Source of the DNA: Thioclava sp. ES.031
Lineage (GTDB): Bacteria; Pseudomonadota; Alphaproteobacteria; Rhodobacterales; Rhodobacteraceae
NCBI RefSeq assembly: GCF_002563775.1
Contig: NZ_PDJO01000001.1
Coordinates: 2,668,501 to 2,732,500, forward strand
Direction of reading: 5' to 3'
Length of the DNA: 64,000 nucleotides
Shown: positions 54,985 to 63,702 of the stretch, one piece after another
How the letters are laid out: every line of letters begins with the position of its first letter
How positions within the stretch are numbered: the first letter of the stretch is position 1
The notes under the pieces: model-generated
Seen by the model: the letters and a program-made list of their open reading frames with translations, nothing else
Databases searched by the model: none
Told to the model about the DNA's origin: nothing
Translations under genes and position numbers: made by a program

Positions 54985-55788
54985 ATGGACCCCGATCGAC
55001 TGAAGGGAAAGAACATCCTGATTACCGGCGCAGGCCAGGGGATGGGCGCGTGCAACGCCGAATATTTCGCGCAGCAAGGCGCGAATGTCTGCCTTGGCGA
55101 TATCGACCTCGATGCCGCGCAGGAGACCGCCGACCGGATCAACAAGGGCGGCAACGGCAAAGCGATCGCGGTGCGCATGGATGTCACCAAGCGCGAAGAC
55201 AACGCAGCGGCGGTCGGCGCCACCGTGGATGCCTTCGGGATGATCAATGTGGGTCTTTTCAATGCGGGCCTGAACAAACCCCGGTTCTTCATGGATATCG
55301 ATGAGGACAATTGGGATCACATCATGACGGTCAACACCAAGGGGATGTGGCTTGGCATGCAGGAAACCGCGAAGCAGATGATCGCGCAGGGCAAGCAGGA
55401 CTATCCCTACAAGCTGATCAACGTGGGCTCCGTCGCGTCGCGCAAGCCGCTGGTCGACGTGACCGTGTACTGCACCTCTAAATACGGCTGCCTCGCGCTG
55501 ACCCATTGCGGCGCGATCGCGCTGGCGGAACATGGCATCACCGTGAACGGCTATGCACCCGGCGTGGTGAAGACGCCACTCTGGGAGCAACTCGACAAGG
55601 ATCTCGTGGATATCGGCTTCAAGGAGCGTGAAGGTCAGGCCTTCGACGATCTGGCCGAAATTCTCGCGCTCAAGAAGGTCTCCTACCCGGATGACATCAA
55701 GGGCACGGCCGCGTTCCTCGTCAGTCCCGACAGCGACTACATGACCGGGCAGATGATCCATATCGACGGCGGCTGGGTGATCCAGTGA
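54985..55788 (+). CDS. Short-chain dehydrogenase/reductase
   Basis: The 267-residue classical SDR has the glycine motif ITGAGQGMGACNAEYF, an acidic LGDIDLDAA after beta-2 (NAD preference), FNAGLNKPRFF in place of the usual NNAG, catalytic Ser in VGSVASRKP, YCTSKYGCLAL with Tyr and Lys, and PDSDYMTGQMIHIDGGWV. The final motif is nearly the same as in the SDR at 51114, so the two may act on related substrates, for instance two hydroxyl groups of one polyol. It is 11 nt after the regulator gene. Confidence 0.93.
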   Translation: MDPDRLKGKNILITGAGQGMGACNAEYFAQQGANVCLGDIDLDAAQETADRINKGGNGKAIAVRMDVTKREDNAAAVGATVDAFGMINVGLFNAGLNKPRFFMDIDEDNWDHIMTVNTKGMWLGMQETAKQMIAQGKQDYPYKLINVGSVASRKPLVDVTVYCTSKYGCLALTHCGAIALAEHGITVNGYAPGVVKTPLWEQLDKDLVDIGFKEREGQAFDDLAEILALKKVSYPDDIKGTAAFLVSPDSDYMTGQMIHIDGGWVIQ

Positions 55789-55876
55789 CCCCCCGCTGAG
55801 GCGAGATCGCCCCCGACCAACTTACGCATTTTCAATCAAACAGGCGCGCCGTCACGGCAGCGCCGGGAGACCTATC

Positions 55877-57178
55877 ATGAACACAACCGCCCTCAACCCG
55901 CGCATTCTGCAACCCGGCGATATCGACCCGAACTGGCGCTGGGAAAAGCATATCCCCGCCTGGGGCCACACCTCGGTAGATTTCGAACGCCGCGTCGATC
56001 ACGACCGGCTGCGCCGTTACCGCCTCAGCCGCGCCAAGGATGCGCTGAAGAAATCAGGCTGCGGCTCGCTGCTGCTCTTTGATGTGAACAACATCCGCTA
56101 CATCTCCGGCACCAAGATCGGCGAGTGGGAACGCGACAAGATGTGCCGGTTCTGCCTGCTCGCGGGCGACGAAGAGCCTTACGTCTGGGACTTCGGCTCC
56201 GCCGCCGTTCACCACCGCGAATATTGCGACTGGCTCGACCCCGAGCGGATGCTGGCCGGCGTCGTGGGCATGCGCGGCACGATCCCGCCCTCCTTCGGGC
56301 TGATGAAGAAATATGCGGAGGAAATCGCCTCGCTGATCAAGAAGGCGGGAATGGCCGACATGCCGGTGGGCGTGGACTATGCCGAGACGGCGATGTTCTT
56401 CGCGCTCAAGGAAGCCGGGCTGAACGTGGTCGATGGCCAGCAGGTCATGCTCGGCGCCCGCGAGATCAAGAATATCGACGAGATCCAGCTGCTCAATCAG
56501 GCGGCCTCGATGGTCGATGGCGTCTATCACATGATCCACGAGGAGCTGAAACCGGGCGTGCGCGAGAACGATATCGTCGCAATGTCGAACAAGCTCCTAT
56601 ACGAGATGGGCTCGGACGACGTGGAGGCGATCAACGCGATCTCGGGCGAGCGCTGCAACCCGCACCCGCACAACTTCACCGACCGTCTGTTCCGCCCCGG
56701 CGATCAGGCCTTCTTCGACATCCTGCAAAGCTATCAGGGCTATCGCACCTGCTATTACCGGACCTTCAACATCGGTCGCGCGACGCCCTCGCAGAACGAC
56801 GCCTATATCCGGTGCCGCGAGTGGCTCGACAACGCGATCGCGCTGATCAAGCCCGGTGTGACCACCGACGTCGTCGCGAAGGCCTTCCCGAAATGCGAAG
56901 AATTCGGCTTCCCCGACGAGCTGTCGGCCTTCGGTCTGCAATTCGGCCACGGTCTGGGTCTGGCGCTGCACGAACGCCCGATCATTAGCCGGGCGGTCTC
57001 GCTCGACAATCCGATGGAGATCCAGACCGGCATGGTCTTCGCGCTCGAGACCTATTGCCCGGCCTCTGACGGCTACTCGGCCGCGCGGATCGAGGAAGAG
57101 GTCGTGGTGACCGACAAGGGCTGCACCGTGATCAGCCTCTTCCCGGCCGAGGACCTGCCGATCGCGGCCCGCTACTGA
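55877..57178 (+). CDS. M24-family (aminopeptidase P/creatinase fold) enzyme
   Basis: This 433-residue pita-bread-fold protein has an N-terminal creatinase-type domain (about 45-195: LLLFDVNNIRYISGTKIGEW) and a C-terminal M24 domain. Of the five expected metal ligands, D281 (AFFDILQ), H358 (FGHGLGLALHE), E391 (FALETY) and E406 (ARIEEEVVV) are present. The second Asp, usually in an SDITRTF-like motif, is replaced by C292 (YRTCYYRTF). It may be a peptidase relative with another activity, as creatinase, ectoine hydrolase and the DMSP lyase DddP are in this fold; none is a clear match. It is placed amid carbon-catabolism genes, which argues against a simple peptidase. Confidence 0.82.
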   Translation: MNTTALNPRILQPGDIDPNWRWEKHIPAWGHTSVDFERRVDHDRLRRYRLSRAKDALKKSGCGSLLLFDVNNIRYISGTKIGEWERDKMCRFCLLAGDEEPYVWDFGSAAVHHREYCDWLDPERMLAGVVGMRGTIPPSFGLMKKYAEEIASLIKKAGMADMPVGVDYAETAMFFALKEAGLNVVDGQQVMLGAREIKNIDEIQLLNQAASMVDGVYHMIHEELKPGVRENDIVAMSNKLLYEMGSDDVEAINAISGERCNPHPHNFTDRLFRPGDQAFFDILQSYQGYRTCYYRTFNIGRATPSQNDAYIRCREWLDNAIALIKPGVTTDVVAKAFPKCEEFGFPDELSAFGLQFGHGLGLALHERPIISRAVSLDNPMEIQTGMVFALETYCPASDGYSAARIEEEVVVTDKGCTVISLFPAEDLPIAARY

Positions 57179-57187
57179 CCGGCTCCC

Positions 57188-57213
57188 GGGTCCGCGCCAT
57201 CCCGCGCGGACCC
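57188..57213 (+). terminator. Stem-loop between M24 and E1 alpha genes
   Basis: GGGTCCGCG and CGCGGACCC form a perfect 9-bp stem with an 8-nt loop, 10 nt after the M24 stop. No T-run follows. It may be a partial terminator or an RNA-processing site that sets different levels for the dehydrogenase complex. Confidence 0.5.
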
Positions 57214-57255
57214 GGACCTTACGCAAAACGCCTACGCCAAAGGGGGGAGCGCGCC

Positions 57256-58254
57256 ATGGCCAAAGCCACCAAGCGCAAGACGAATACCGAAGACTACCTG
57301 CGCATGTATCGCCAGATGGTGCGCATCCGCAGTTTCGAGGACAACGCCAACCAGCTGTATCTCTCGGCCAAGATGCCGGGCCTGACCCACATGTATTCCG
57401 GCGAGGAGGCCGTGGCTGTGGGCATCTGCGAGGCACTGACCGACGACGACAAGATCACGTCGACACACCGCGGCCACGGCCATTGCGTCGCTAAGGGGGC
57501 CGAGTTCAAGCAGATGTTCTGCGAGCTTCTGGGCAAGGTCGAGGGCTATTGCCGCGGCAAGGGCGGCTCGATGCATATCGCCGACCAGAGCCACGGTAAC
57601 CTCGGCGCCAACGCCATCGTCGGCGGCTCGATGGGGATCGCCACGGGGGCCGCGCTCTCGGCCCGGCGGCTCGGGCGCGACGACGTCACCGTCTGCTTCT
57701 TCGGCGACGGCGCGACCGCGCAGGGCCTCTGGTACGAGGTGATGAACATGGCCGCACTCTGGAAGCTGCCCGTCATCTATGCCTGCGAGAACAACGGTTA
57801 CTCCGAATACACCAAGACCGACGAGATCGCCGCAGGTTCGCTAACCGCGCGCGCCGAGGCCTTCGGGATCGAAGCCTTCGAGGTCGACGGTCAGGACGTA
57901 CTGGCAGTCAACGAACTGGCGCAGCGACTGGTCGCTCGCGCCCGCAAGGGCGAAGGCCCGTTCTTCATCGAACTCAAGACCTATCGCTATCACGGCCACC
58001 ATGTCGGCGACATCAACCGCGACTACTACCGTTCCAAGGACGAAGAGACGATCTGGAAGGAGCAGCGCGACCCGATCATCAATTTCGGAAAATGGCTTGT
58101 TGGTGAGGGCGTCGCGAGCGACGCGGAACTCGAGGAGATCCGCGAGGCGGTGAAGAAAGACGCCGCCGATGCCGTCGAATATGCGCTCGCCGCCGACTAC
58201 CCCGACGTGGGCGAGGTCGACATGCATGTCTACGCCCCCAACGACGCCGCCTGA
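57256..58254 (+). CDS. TPP-dependent dehydrogenase E1 component, alpha subunit
   Basis: The 332-residue product matches the alpha subunit of acetoin/pyruvate/branched-chain dehydrogenases. Visible elements are YRQMVRIRSFEDNANQLYLS, the substrate-access segment YCRGKGGSMHIAD, the TPP/Mg motif starting FFGDGATAQGLWYE and ending CENNGYSEYTK, and YRYHGHHVGD. The similarity seems closest to acetoin-dehydrogenase/PdhA types without the mitochondrial-type phosphorylation loop. It forms a heterotetramer with the next gene's product and uses TPP, which the cell can salvage through the operon at 22.5 kb. Confidence 0.92.
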   Translation: MAKATKRKTNTEDYLRMYRQMVRIRSFEDNANQLYLSAKMPGLTHMYSGEEAVAVGICEALTDDDKITSTHRGHGHCVAKGAEFKQMFCELLGKVEGYCRGKGGSMHIADQSHGNLGANAIVGGSMGIATGAALSARRLGRDDVTVCFFGDGATAQGLWYEVMNMAALWKLPVIYACENNGYSEYTKTDEIAAGSLTARAEAFGIEAFEVDGQDVLAVNELAQRLVARARKGEGPFFIELKTYRYHGHHVGDINRDYYRSKDEETIWKEQRDPIINFGKWLVGEGVASDAELEEIREAVKKDAADAVEYALAADYPDVGEVDMHVYAPNDAA

Positions 58255-58264
58255 GGAGGAAATC

Positions 58265-59260
58265 ATGCGCGAGATCACCCTGTCCAAGGCCGTCAACGAG
58301 GCCATCGCGGAAGAAATGCGCCGCGATCCCACGATCTTCCTGATCGGCGAGGACGTGGCCGAAGCCGGCACACCCTTCAAGGTCCTCTCGGGCCTCGTCG
58401 AGGAATTCGGCACCGAGCGGATCATCGACACCCCCATCTCCGAACCCGGTTTCATGGGGCTCGCTGTAGGTGCGGCGATGACCGGATCGCGACCCATCGT
58501 GGATCTGATGTTCGGAGACTTCCTGTTCCTCGTTATGGATCAGCTCTGCAATCAGGCCGCCAAGACCCATTACATGTCGGGCGGCAAGTTGAGCGTGCCT
58601 CTGGTGCTGCGCACGAACCTCGGCGCGACCCGACGCTCGGCCGCCCAGCACAGCCAGTCGCTGCATGCGCTCGTGGCGCATATCCCGGGGCTGAAGGTCG
58701 CCCTGCCCTCCTCGGCCTATGAGGCCAAGGGGCTGATGAAGACCGCGATCCGCGACAACAGCCCGGTCGTGATCTTCGAAGACAAGCTGATGTATAACGA
58801 CAAGGCCCCGGTGCCCGAGGAGGAATACCTGATCCCCTTCGGTGAGGCCAACGTGCTGCGCGAGGGCAAAGACATCACGCTGGTCGCGACCTCGTCGATG
58901 GTGCAGGTGGCGCAGGCCGCCGCCGAGACGCTGGCCGCCGAGGGCATCTCGGCCGAGGTGATCGACCCGCGCACAATCGTGCCTCTCGATGAGAAAACCA
59001 TCCTCGACAGCGTGCGCAAGACATCCCGCGCCATCGTCATCGACGAAGGCCACAAGAGCTACGGCATCACCGGCGAGATCGCCGCGCGCATCTCCGAGAA
59101 GGCCTTCTACCATCTCGACGCGCCGGTGCTGCGGATGGGTGCGATGGACGTGCCCGTGCCCTTCTCGCCCGCGCTCGAGGATCTGACCGTGCCCACGGCC
59201 GATGGCGTGGCGCAAGCGGCCCGCCGGCTGGTCCGGCAGGAGGTGAGCGATGCCGCATGA
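58265..59260 (+). CDS. TPP-dependent dehydrogenase E1 component, beta subunit
   Basis: The 331-residue transketolase-like protein has the family start REITLSKAVNEAIAEEMRRD, GEDVAEAGTPFKV, RIIDTPISEPGFMGLAVGAA, LGATRRSAAQHSQSLHA with the catalytic-loop His residues, and the C-terminal VIDPRTIVPLDEKTILDSV. The ATG at 58265 has GAGGA upstream. It overlaps the following E2 gene by 11 nt, supporting a stoichiometric complex. Confidence 0.93.
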   Translation: MREITLSKAVNEAIAEEMRRDPTIFLIGEDVAEAGTPFKVLSGLVEEFGTERIIDTPISEPGFMGLAVGAAMTGSRPIVDLMFGDFLFLVMDQLCNQAAKTHYMSGGKLSVPLVLRTNLGATRRSAAQHSQSLHALVAHIPGLKVALPSSAYEAKGLMKTAIRDNSPVVIFEDKLMYNDKAPVPEEEYLIPFGEANVLREGKDITLVATSSMVQVAQAAAETLAAEGISAEVIDPRTIVPLDEKTILDSVRKTSRAIVIDEGHKSYGITGEIAARISEKAFYHLDAPVLRMGAMDVPVPFSPALEDLTVPTADGVAQAARRLVRQEVSDAA

Positions 59261-60590
59261 GGTCATCATGCCCGCGCTCGGCATGGCCCAGCAATCGGGC
59301 CAGCTTGTCGCCTGGCTGAAAGCGCCGGGCGATGCCGTGAAGGCGGGCGAGCCACTGATGGAGGTGGAAACCGACAAGGCGACGATGGAGGTCGAGGCAC
59401 AGGCCGACGGCTATCTCGGCGGGCTTCGCGCGAAGGCGGGCGATGATGTGCCCGTGGGCGCGGTCGTCGCGGTGATCGCCGAGAGCCAGCAGGCTGCGGA
59501 AGCCGAGGCTGGCGGAGAGGTTGCTCAAGACGCCCCTGAAACCGCGTCCGAGACCGACAGCGACGACACGCTCCCCGAAGGCGCCGAGGTTATCATGCCC
59601 GCGCTGGGCATGGCGCAGGAGACCGGGCAGATCACGACATGGCTCAAGGAGCCGGGCGACGCGGTCGGTGCCGACGACATTCTCTTCGAGGTCGAGACCG
59701 ACAAGAGCGCCGTCGAAGTGCCTGCCGGTGCCACGGGTTATCTCGCCGCTATCCTCGCTGAACCCGGCGAGGAAGTTCCGGTCGGCGCGCCGATCGCAAT
59801 CATCTCGGCGGAGGCGCCCGCGAACCCTGTCCGCCTCAGCCATGCGCAAAAACCGGCCACGCCCAAGCTTGCCAAGACAGAAGCCCCGGCGAACAAACCC
59901 AAGCCGGAGAAAGAGGTTGCACCGACGTCAGAAGCGGCCAAGCCGTCTGCGAAACCTGCGGCAGCGCCCGCGCCCGGCGGTCGCATCCTCGCCTCACCGA
60001 AGGCGAAACGGCTGGCCCGCGAGCAAGGGCTCGACCTCGCTCGGCTGACCGAGGCTGGCATCGCGCAACCCTACCACGTCTCGGATCTCGAAACGCTGCG
60101 CGCCCTGCCCGCACCGCAAGCAGCGGCAGCGACGGCTCCGACCGCTCAAGCGCTGCATCTGAGCGCCGAAGTCTCGGCCCAAGGCTTCGCCGCTTTTTGC
60201 GACTGGATTGCGGAGGAGACGGGCGAGGACCCCGATCCGGGCGCGCTGCTCGCCGGTCTTGCGGCGAGCGCGACGCTGTCCGGCCCGGTCGCGGTCTCGC
60301 GCCACGGCCGCAGCCGCTGCTTCGTCGACCCGGCGCGTCACCCGCTGGGCCAGGCCCCCCAGGTGGACGAAGATGCCATGCCTGCGCTGCTGATCCGCGA
60401 TCTGCGCGGCAGCGCGTTGCAGCGGATCTCGCTCGGCGGGGAGGCGCAGCCGGTGCTTACCCTCACCGGCTCCGATCCGCTGACCCTCACGCTCGAGGCC
60501 GATCCCGGCCAACTCGCGCCCGAGGCGGCGCTCGACCTGATAACCGGATTTGCCGCGCGGCTGGACGAGCCGCTGCGCCATCTCCTTTGA
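59250..60590 (+). CDS. E2-type lipoyl-carrier subunit: two lipoyl domains, E3-binding domain, degenerate tail
   Basis: The 446-residue product has lipoyl domain 1 (lipoyl-Lys K43 in ETDKATME) and lipoyl domain 2 (K152 in ETDKSAVE). Ala/Pro-rich linkers and a peripheral-subunit-binding domain follow (about 246-272, RILASPKAKRLAREQGLDLA). The last ~145 residues only faintly recall the E2 acyltransferase fold (ALLIRDLRGSALQRISLGG, PVLTLTGSDPLTLTL) and lack the HRxxDG/HRxxNG catalytic motif. It would carry the acyl group but not make acyl-CoA. Catalysis may be provided by the separate protein at 62051. Confidence 0.88.
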   Translation: MPHEVIMPALGMAQQSGQLVAWLKAPGDAVKAGEPLMEVETDKATMEVEAQADGYLGGLRAKAGDDVPVGAVVAVIAESQQAAEAEAGGEVAQDAPETASETDSDDTLPEGAEVIMPALGMAQETGQITTWLKEPGDAVGADDILFEVETDKSAVEVPAGATGYLAAILAEPGEEVPVGAPIAIISAEAPANPVRLSHAQKPATPKLAKTEAPANKPKPEKEVAPTSEAAKPSAKPAAAPAPGGRILASPKAKRLAREQGLDLARLTEAGIAQPYHVSDLETLRALPAPQAAAATAPTAQALHLSAEVSAQGFAAFCDWIAEETGEDPDPGALLAGLAASATLSGPVAVSRHGRSRCFVDPARHPLGQAPQVDEDAMPALLIRDLRGSALQRISLGGEAQPVLTLTGSDPLTLTLEADPGQLAPEAALDLITGFAARLDEPLRHLL

Positions 60591-60609
60591 TAGAAGGAAC
60601 CGGACCGAC

Positions 60610-62040
60610 ATGGACCAGACCGACCTCTATATCGACGGCGCATGGCGCCCGGGCGCGAAAGGCACCCGTTTCGACGTGATCAACCCGGCGACCGAGGAGG
60701 TGCTCGCCTCCGTCGCCTCTGCCGAGATCGAAGACGCGGATGCGGCCCTCGATGCCGCGCAGAAAGCCTTCGGGGACTGGGCGGCACGCTCGCCCCGCGA
60801 ACGTTCGGAAATCCTGCGCAAGGCGTTCGAGCTGATGACCGAACGGCTCGATCACTTCGCGCATCTCATCACGCTGGAGAACGGTAAGGCCGGCACAGAT
60901 GCGATGGGCGAGGCGCGCTACGCGGCCGAGTTCTTCCGCTGGTTCGCCGAGGAAGCGGTGCGCGCCGACGGCATGATCACCCGCGCCCCCGCTTCCGGCG
61001 CGCGGATCGTGGTTCAGCATAAACCGGCGGGCATCGCGGTGCTGGTGACGCCGTGGAACTACCCCGCCGCAATGGGCACCCGCAAGATCGCGCCTGCGCT
61101 GGCCGCGGGCTGTCCGGTCATCATCAAGCCCGCCTCCGAGACGCCGCTGACGATGCTCGCGTTGATGCCGCTGCTGGAAGAGGCCGGCGTGCCCAAGGGC
61201 CTCGTGAACGTGCTGCCGTCCGAGAACTCCGCGGAGATCGTCGATCACATGCTGCACGATCCGCGGGTGCGGGTCGTCAGCTTCACCGGCTCCACCGGGG
61301 TCGGCCGCAAGCTCCTGCGCTCTGCCGCCGATCAGGTGCTGAAACCGGCGATGGAGCTGGGCGGCAACGCGCCGCTGATCGTCTTCGAGGATGCCGATAT
61401 CGACGTGGCGGTCGAAGGCGCGATGCTGGCCAAGATGCGCAATCTCGGCGAGGCCTGCACCGCCGCGAACCGGTTCTATGTCCATGAGGCGGTGGCCGAG
61501 GAATTCACCGCGAAGATGACCGCGGCGATGGGTGCGCTGAAGGTGGGCAACGGCGTCGAGACGGATGTCGATGTCGGCCCGCTGGTCAACGCCAAAACCC
61601 GCGACAAGGTGGCGAGCTTCGTGACTGACGCGCTCGAACGCGGCGCTGAGCTGAAACTGGGCGGCAAGGTCCCGAACGGACCGGGCTATTTCTACCCGCC
61701 GACCGTGCTGACGAAGGTGCCGCAGGATGCCGCATGCGTGCATGACGAGATCTTCGGTCCGGTCGCCGCGATCCAGACCTTCACCGACGAGGAGGACGTG
61801 ATCGCGCGCGCAAATGACACCGAATACGGGCTGGTCGGCTATGTCTTCACGCAGGACATGGCGCGCGGAATGCGGGTCTGCGAACGGCTCGACTACGGGA
61901 TGGTCGGGCTCAATCGCGGCCTCGTCAGTGACCCCGCAGCGCCCTTCGGGGGCTCCAAGCAATCGGGGCTGGGCCGCGAGGGCGGGCATGAGGGCATGCT
62001 CGAATTCATGGAAACGCAATATATTTCGGCCAGCTGGTGA
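60610..62040 (+). CDS. NAD(P)-dependent aldehyde dehydrogenase (succinate-semialdehyde type)
   Basis: The 476-residue ALDH-superfamily enzyme has VLVTPWNYPAAMGTRKIAPA, IKPASETPLTMLAL, FTGSTGVGRKLL, the general base E249 in MELGGNAPLIVF, the nucleophile C283 in GEACTAANRF, and the C-terminal KQSGLGREGGHEGMLEF. It is closest in pattern to GabD-like succinate-semialdehyde dehydrogenases, which often accept other aldehydes. It lies between the two E2 genes, so it probably removes an aldehyde released in the same pathway. Confidence 0.94.
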   Translation: MDQTDLYIDGAWRPGAKGTRFDVINPATEEVLASVASAEIEDADAALDAAQKAFGDWAARSPRERSEILRKAFELMTERLDHFAHLITLENGKAGTDAMGEARYAAEFFRWFAEEAVRADGMITRAPASGARIVVQHKPAGIAVLVTPWNYPAAMGTRKIAPALAAGCPVIIKPASETPLTMLALMPLLEEAGVPKGLVNVLPSENSAEIVDHMLHDPRVRVVSFTGSTGVGRKLLRSAADQVLKPAMELGGNAPLIVFEDADIDVAVEGAMLAKMRNLGEACTAANRFYVHEAVAEEFTAKMTAAMGALKVGNGVETDVDVGPLVNAKTRDKVASFVTDALERGAELKLGGKVPNGPGYFYPPTVLTKVPQDAACVHDEIFGPVAAIQTFTDEEDVIARANDTEYGLVGYVFTQDMARGMRVCERLDYGMVGLNRGLVSDPAAPFGGSKQSGLGREGGHEGMLEFMETQYISASW

Positions 62041-62050
62041 GGAGGAAGCC

Positions 62051-62944
62051 ATGAGCTATGTCGCAAGCCCGTCGGTGCGCAGCTACGCCGCCGAGCGCGG
62101 GGTGAACCTCGACCGCCTCGCACAGGAAACCGGACGCGAGACGCTCGCGCGCGAGGATGTGGATCGCAAGGCCGACGGGGCGGGCTCCGGTGTCGCGCCC
62201 GGCCCCGCACCGGATGCCGCGCGCTACTGGGATGTCGATCACGCGGCTTACGGCCCCGTCACCGAGGAGCCGCTCTCGCGGATCGCCCGCGTGGCCGCCG
62301 ATAACCTGTCCGCGGCAAACGCGTTGATCCCGCAGGTCACGCATCACGACAGCGCCGACATGCGCGCGGTCGAGGCGTTCCGCAAAGGCCTGCGCGACGA
62401 GGCGCGCGAACGTGGCACCCGCCTGACGGCGCTGGCCTTCCACGTTCGGGTTCTGGCGCGCTGTCTGAGGGAATTCCCCCGCTTCAACGCCTCGCTCGAT
62501 GCAAGCGGCGAGACGCTGGTGCTGAAGGATTACGTCCATGTGGGAATCGCGGTCGACACGCCGAACGGGCTGATGGTCCCGGTGATCCGTGACGCCGATC
62601 GCAAGGGATTGTGGGACATCGCGGCGGAGATCACCGATCTGTCTCGCAAGGCGCAGGGCCGCAAGCTGCGCCCCGACGAGATGGGCGGCGCTTCGATGAC
62701 GATCTCCAATCTCGGCGGGATCGGCGGCAGCGCCTTCACCCCGATCGTGAACCCGCCGGAAGTCGCGATCCTCGGCATCACCCGCAGTCAGGTCACGCCG
62801 GTCTGGGAGGGCGAATGGGTGCCGGTGCCGCTCTGCCCGCTCGATCTGAGTTATGACCATCGGGTCATCAACGGGGCGGATGCCGCGCGTTTCCTGACGC
62901 GCTACGCGACGCTGATGGCGGACCCGCGCCGGATGCTGATCTGA
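62051..62944 (+). CDS. E2 acyltransferase catalytic subunit without lipoyl domain
   Basis: This 297-residue protein begins with a peripheral-subunit-binding-like domain (ASPSVRSYAAERGVNLDRLA). It continues directly into the 2-oxoacid dehydrogenase acyltransferase domain: DYVHVGIAVDTPNGLMVPVI, MTISNLGGIGGSAFTPIVNP and the catalytic DHRVINGADAARF near the end. It has no lipoyl domain, so it needs the lipoyl carrier encoded at 59250. The Asn in HRVING, where many E2 have Asp, also occurs in pyruvate dehydrogenase E2s and is not evidence of inactivity. No E3 gene is in the window. GGAGGA precedes the ATG. Confidence 0.92.
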   Translation: MSYVASPSVRSYAAERGVNLDRLAQETGRETLAREDVDRKADGAGSGVAPGPAPDAARYWDVDHAAYGPVTEEPLSRIARVAADNLSAANALIPQVTHHDSADMRAVEAFRKGLRDEARERGTRLTALAFHVRVLARCLREFPRFNASLDASGETLVLKDYVHVGIAVDTPNGLMVPVIRDADRKGLWDIAAEITDLSRKAQGRKLRPDEMGGASMTISNLGGIGGSAFTPIVNPPEVAILGITRSQVTPVWEGEWVPVPLCPLDLSYDHRVINGADAARFLTRYATLMADPRRMLI

Positions 62945-62952
62945 GTGCCGCA

Positions 62953-62978
62953 TCCGTGACGAAATGCGCCGTCACGGA
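62953..62978 (+). terminator. Stem-loop at end of plus-strand operon
   Basis: TCCGTGACG and CGTCACGGA form a perfect 9-bp stem with an 8-nt loop, 8 nt after the last stop. No T-run is seen, so termination is likely inefficient or Rho-aided. Confidence 0.55.
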
Positions 62979-63076
62979 CGGTCTCGCCCGTGACGTGGCC
63001 CTCCCTGCGTCGGGCAATCGCTCGGCCTGCGCCGAGCGGCGTTAGGTAAGGGCCGTAAAGTCGATGGACTGCGGCG

Positions 63077-63702
63077 TCAGTCAGCTTTCGCCGCCTCGGC
63101 CTTGCGCGCCTTCTCCAGCAGGTCCGTAACCAACGGGTTAGGAAACCGGCGCTACAGGGTCACGGCGTAGAAATCCTCGCCGATATCGAGATCGAAGGGC
63201 GCGGTCACCAGCAAGCCCTCGCGAAGCTCGTCGGCCAGAACCACCGCGGGCGTGATCGCAAGGCCTGCATCCTCCCGGGCCAGAAGGCGGATCATGGCCA
63301 TGTCGTCGACTTCCGCCGCCACTTGCGGGCGCAGCCCGAGTCGCGTGATCAGACTGTCGAACCCGGTCCGGATCGAACTGTCGGTGGGCAGGATCACAGG
63401 CTCCTCGCGCAGCATCTCCTCAAGCGTGGCGTGCCGCAGCCGGTGCGGTGTGCCATGCAAGAGAACCTTCTGTTCTGCGACGCGATGCGCGATGAAGCTC
63501 GAGAACACGTCGCGGGCGGGCGGCTCGGTCGTCAGAACCACGTCGAGCGCCATCACCTGCAGCGCCTCGAACAGCACGTTCGCGCTGCCTGACCGCAACA
63601 CGATCTCCACATCCTGACACCCGATGATCGGTGCGAGAAACCCGATCTGGAAGTTGCGCGAAAGCGTCGAGAGCGCCCCGATGCGCACCGCTTGACGCCC
63701 CG
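63077..63702 (-). pseudogene. LysR-family (NhaR-like) regulator, broken by stop and IS3
   Basis: The effector-binding half of a LysR regulator is visible: VRIGALSTLSRNFQIGFLAP, then MALDVVLTTEPPARDVF, SIRTGFDSLITRLGL and AREDAGLAITPAVVLADELR. Reading stops at TAG (63154-63152) after EDFYAVTL, yet the same frame goes on as RRFPNPLVTDLLEKARKAEA to a TGA at 63079-63077. That tail resembles the family C-terminus, so TAG looks like a nonsense change, possibly from CAG. The HTH half is cut off by the IS3 copy beginning at 63703 and lies outside the window. Confidence 0.82.

Noticed and set aside
55877..57178. DddP-type DMSP lyase
   Set aside because: The fold and length fit, but the metal-ligand set differs (Cys at the second Asp position) and the neighbours are sugar-type transport and dehydrogenase genes.
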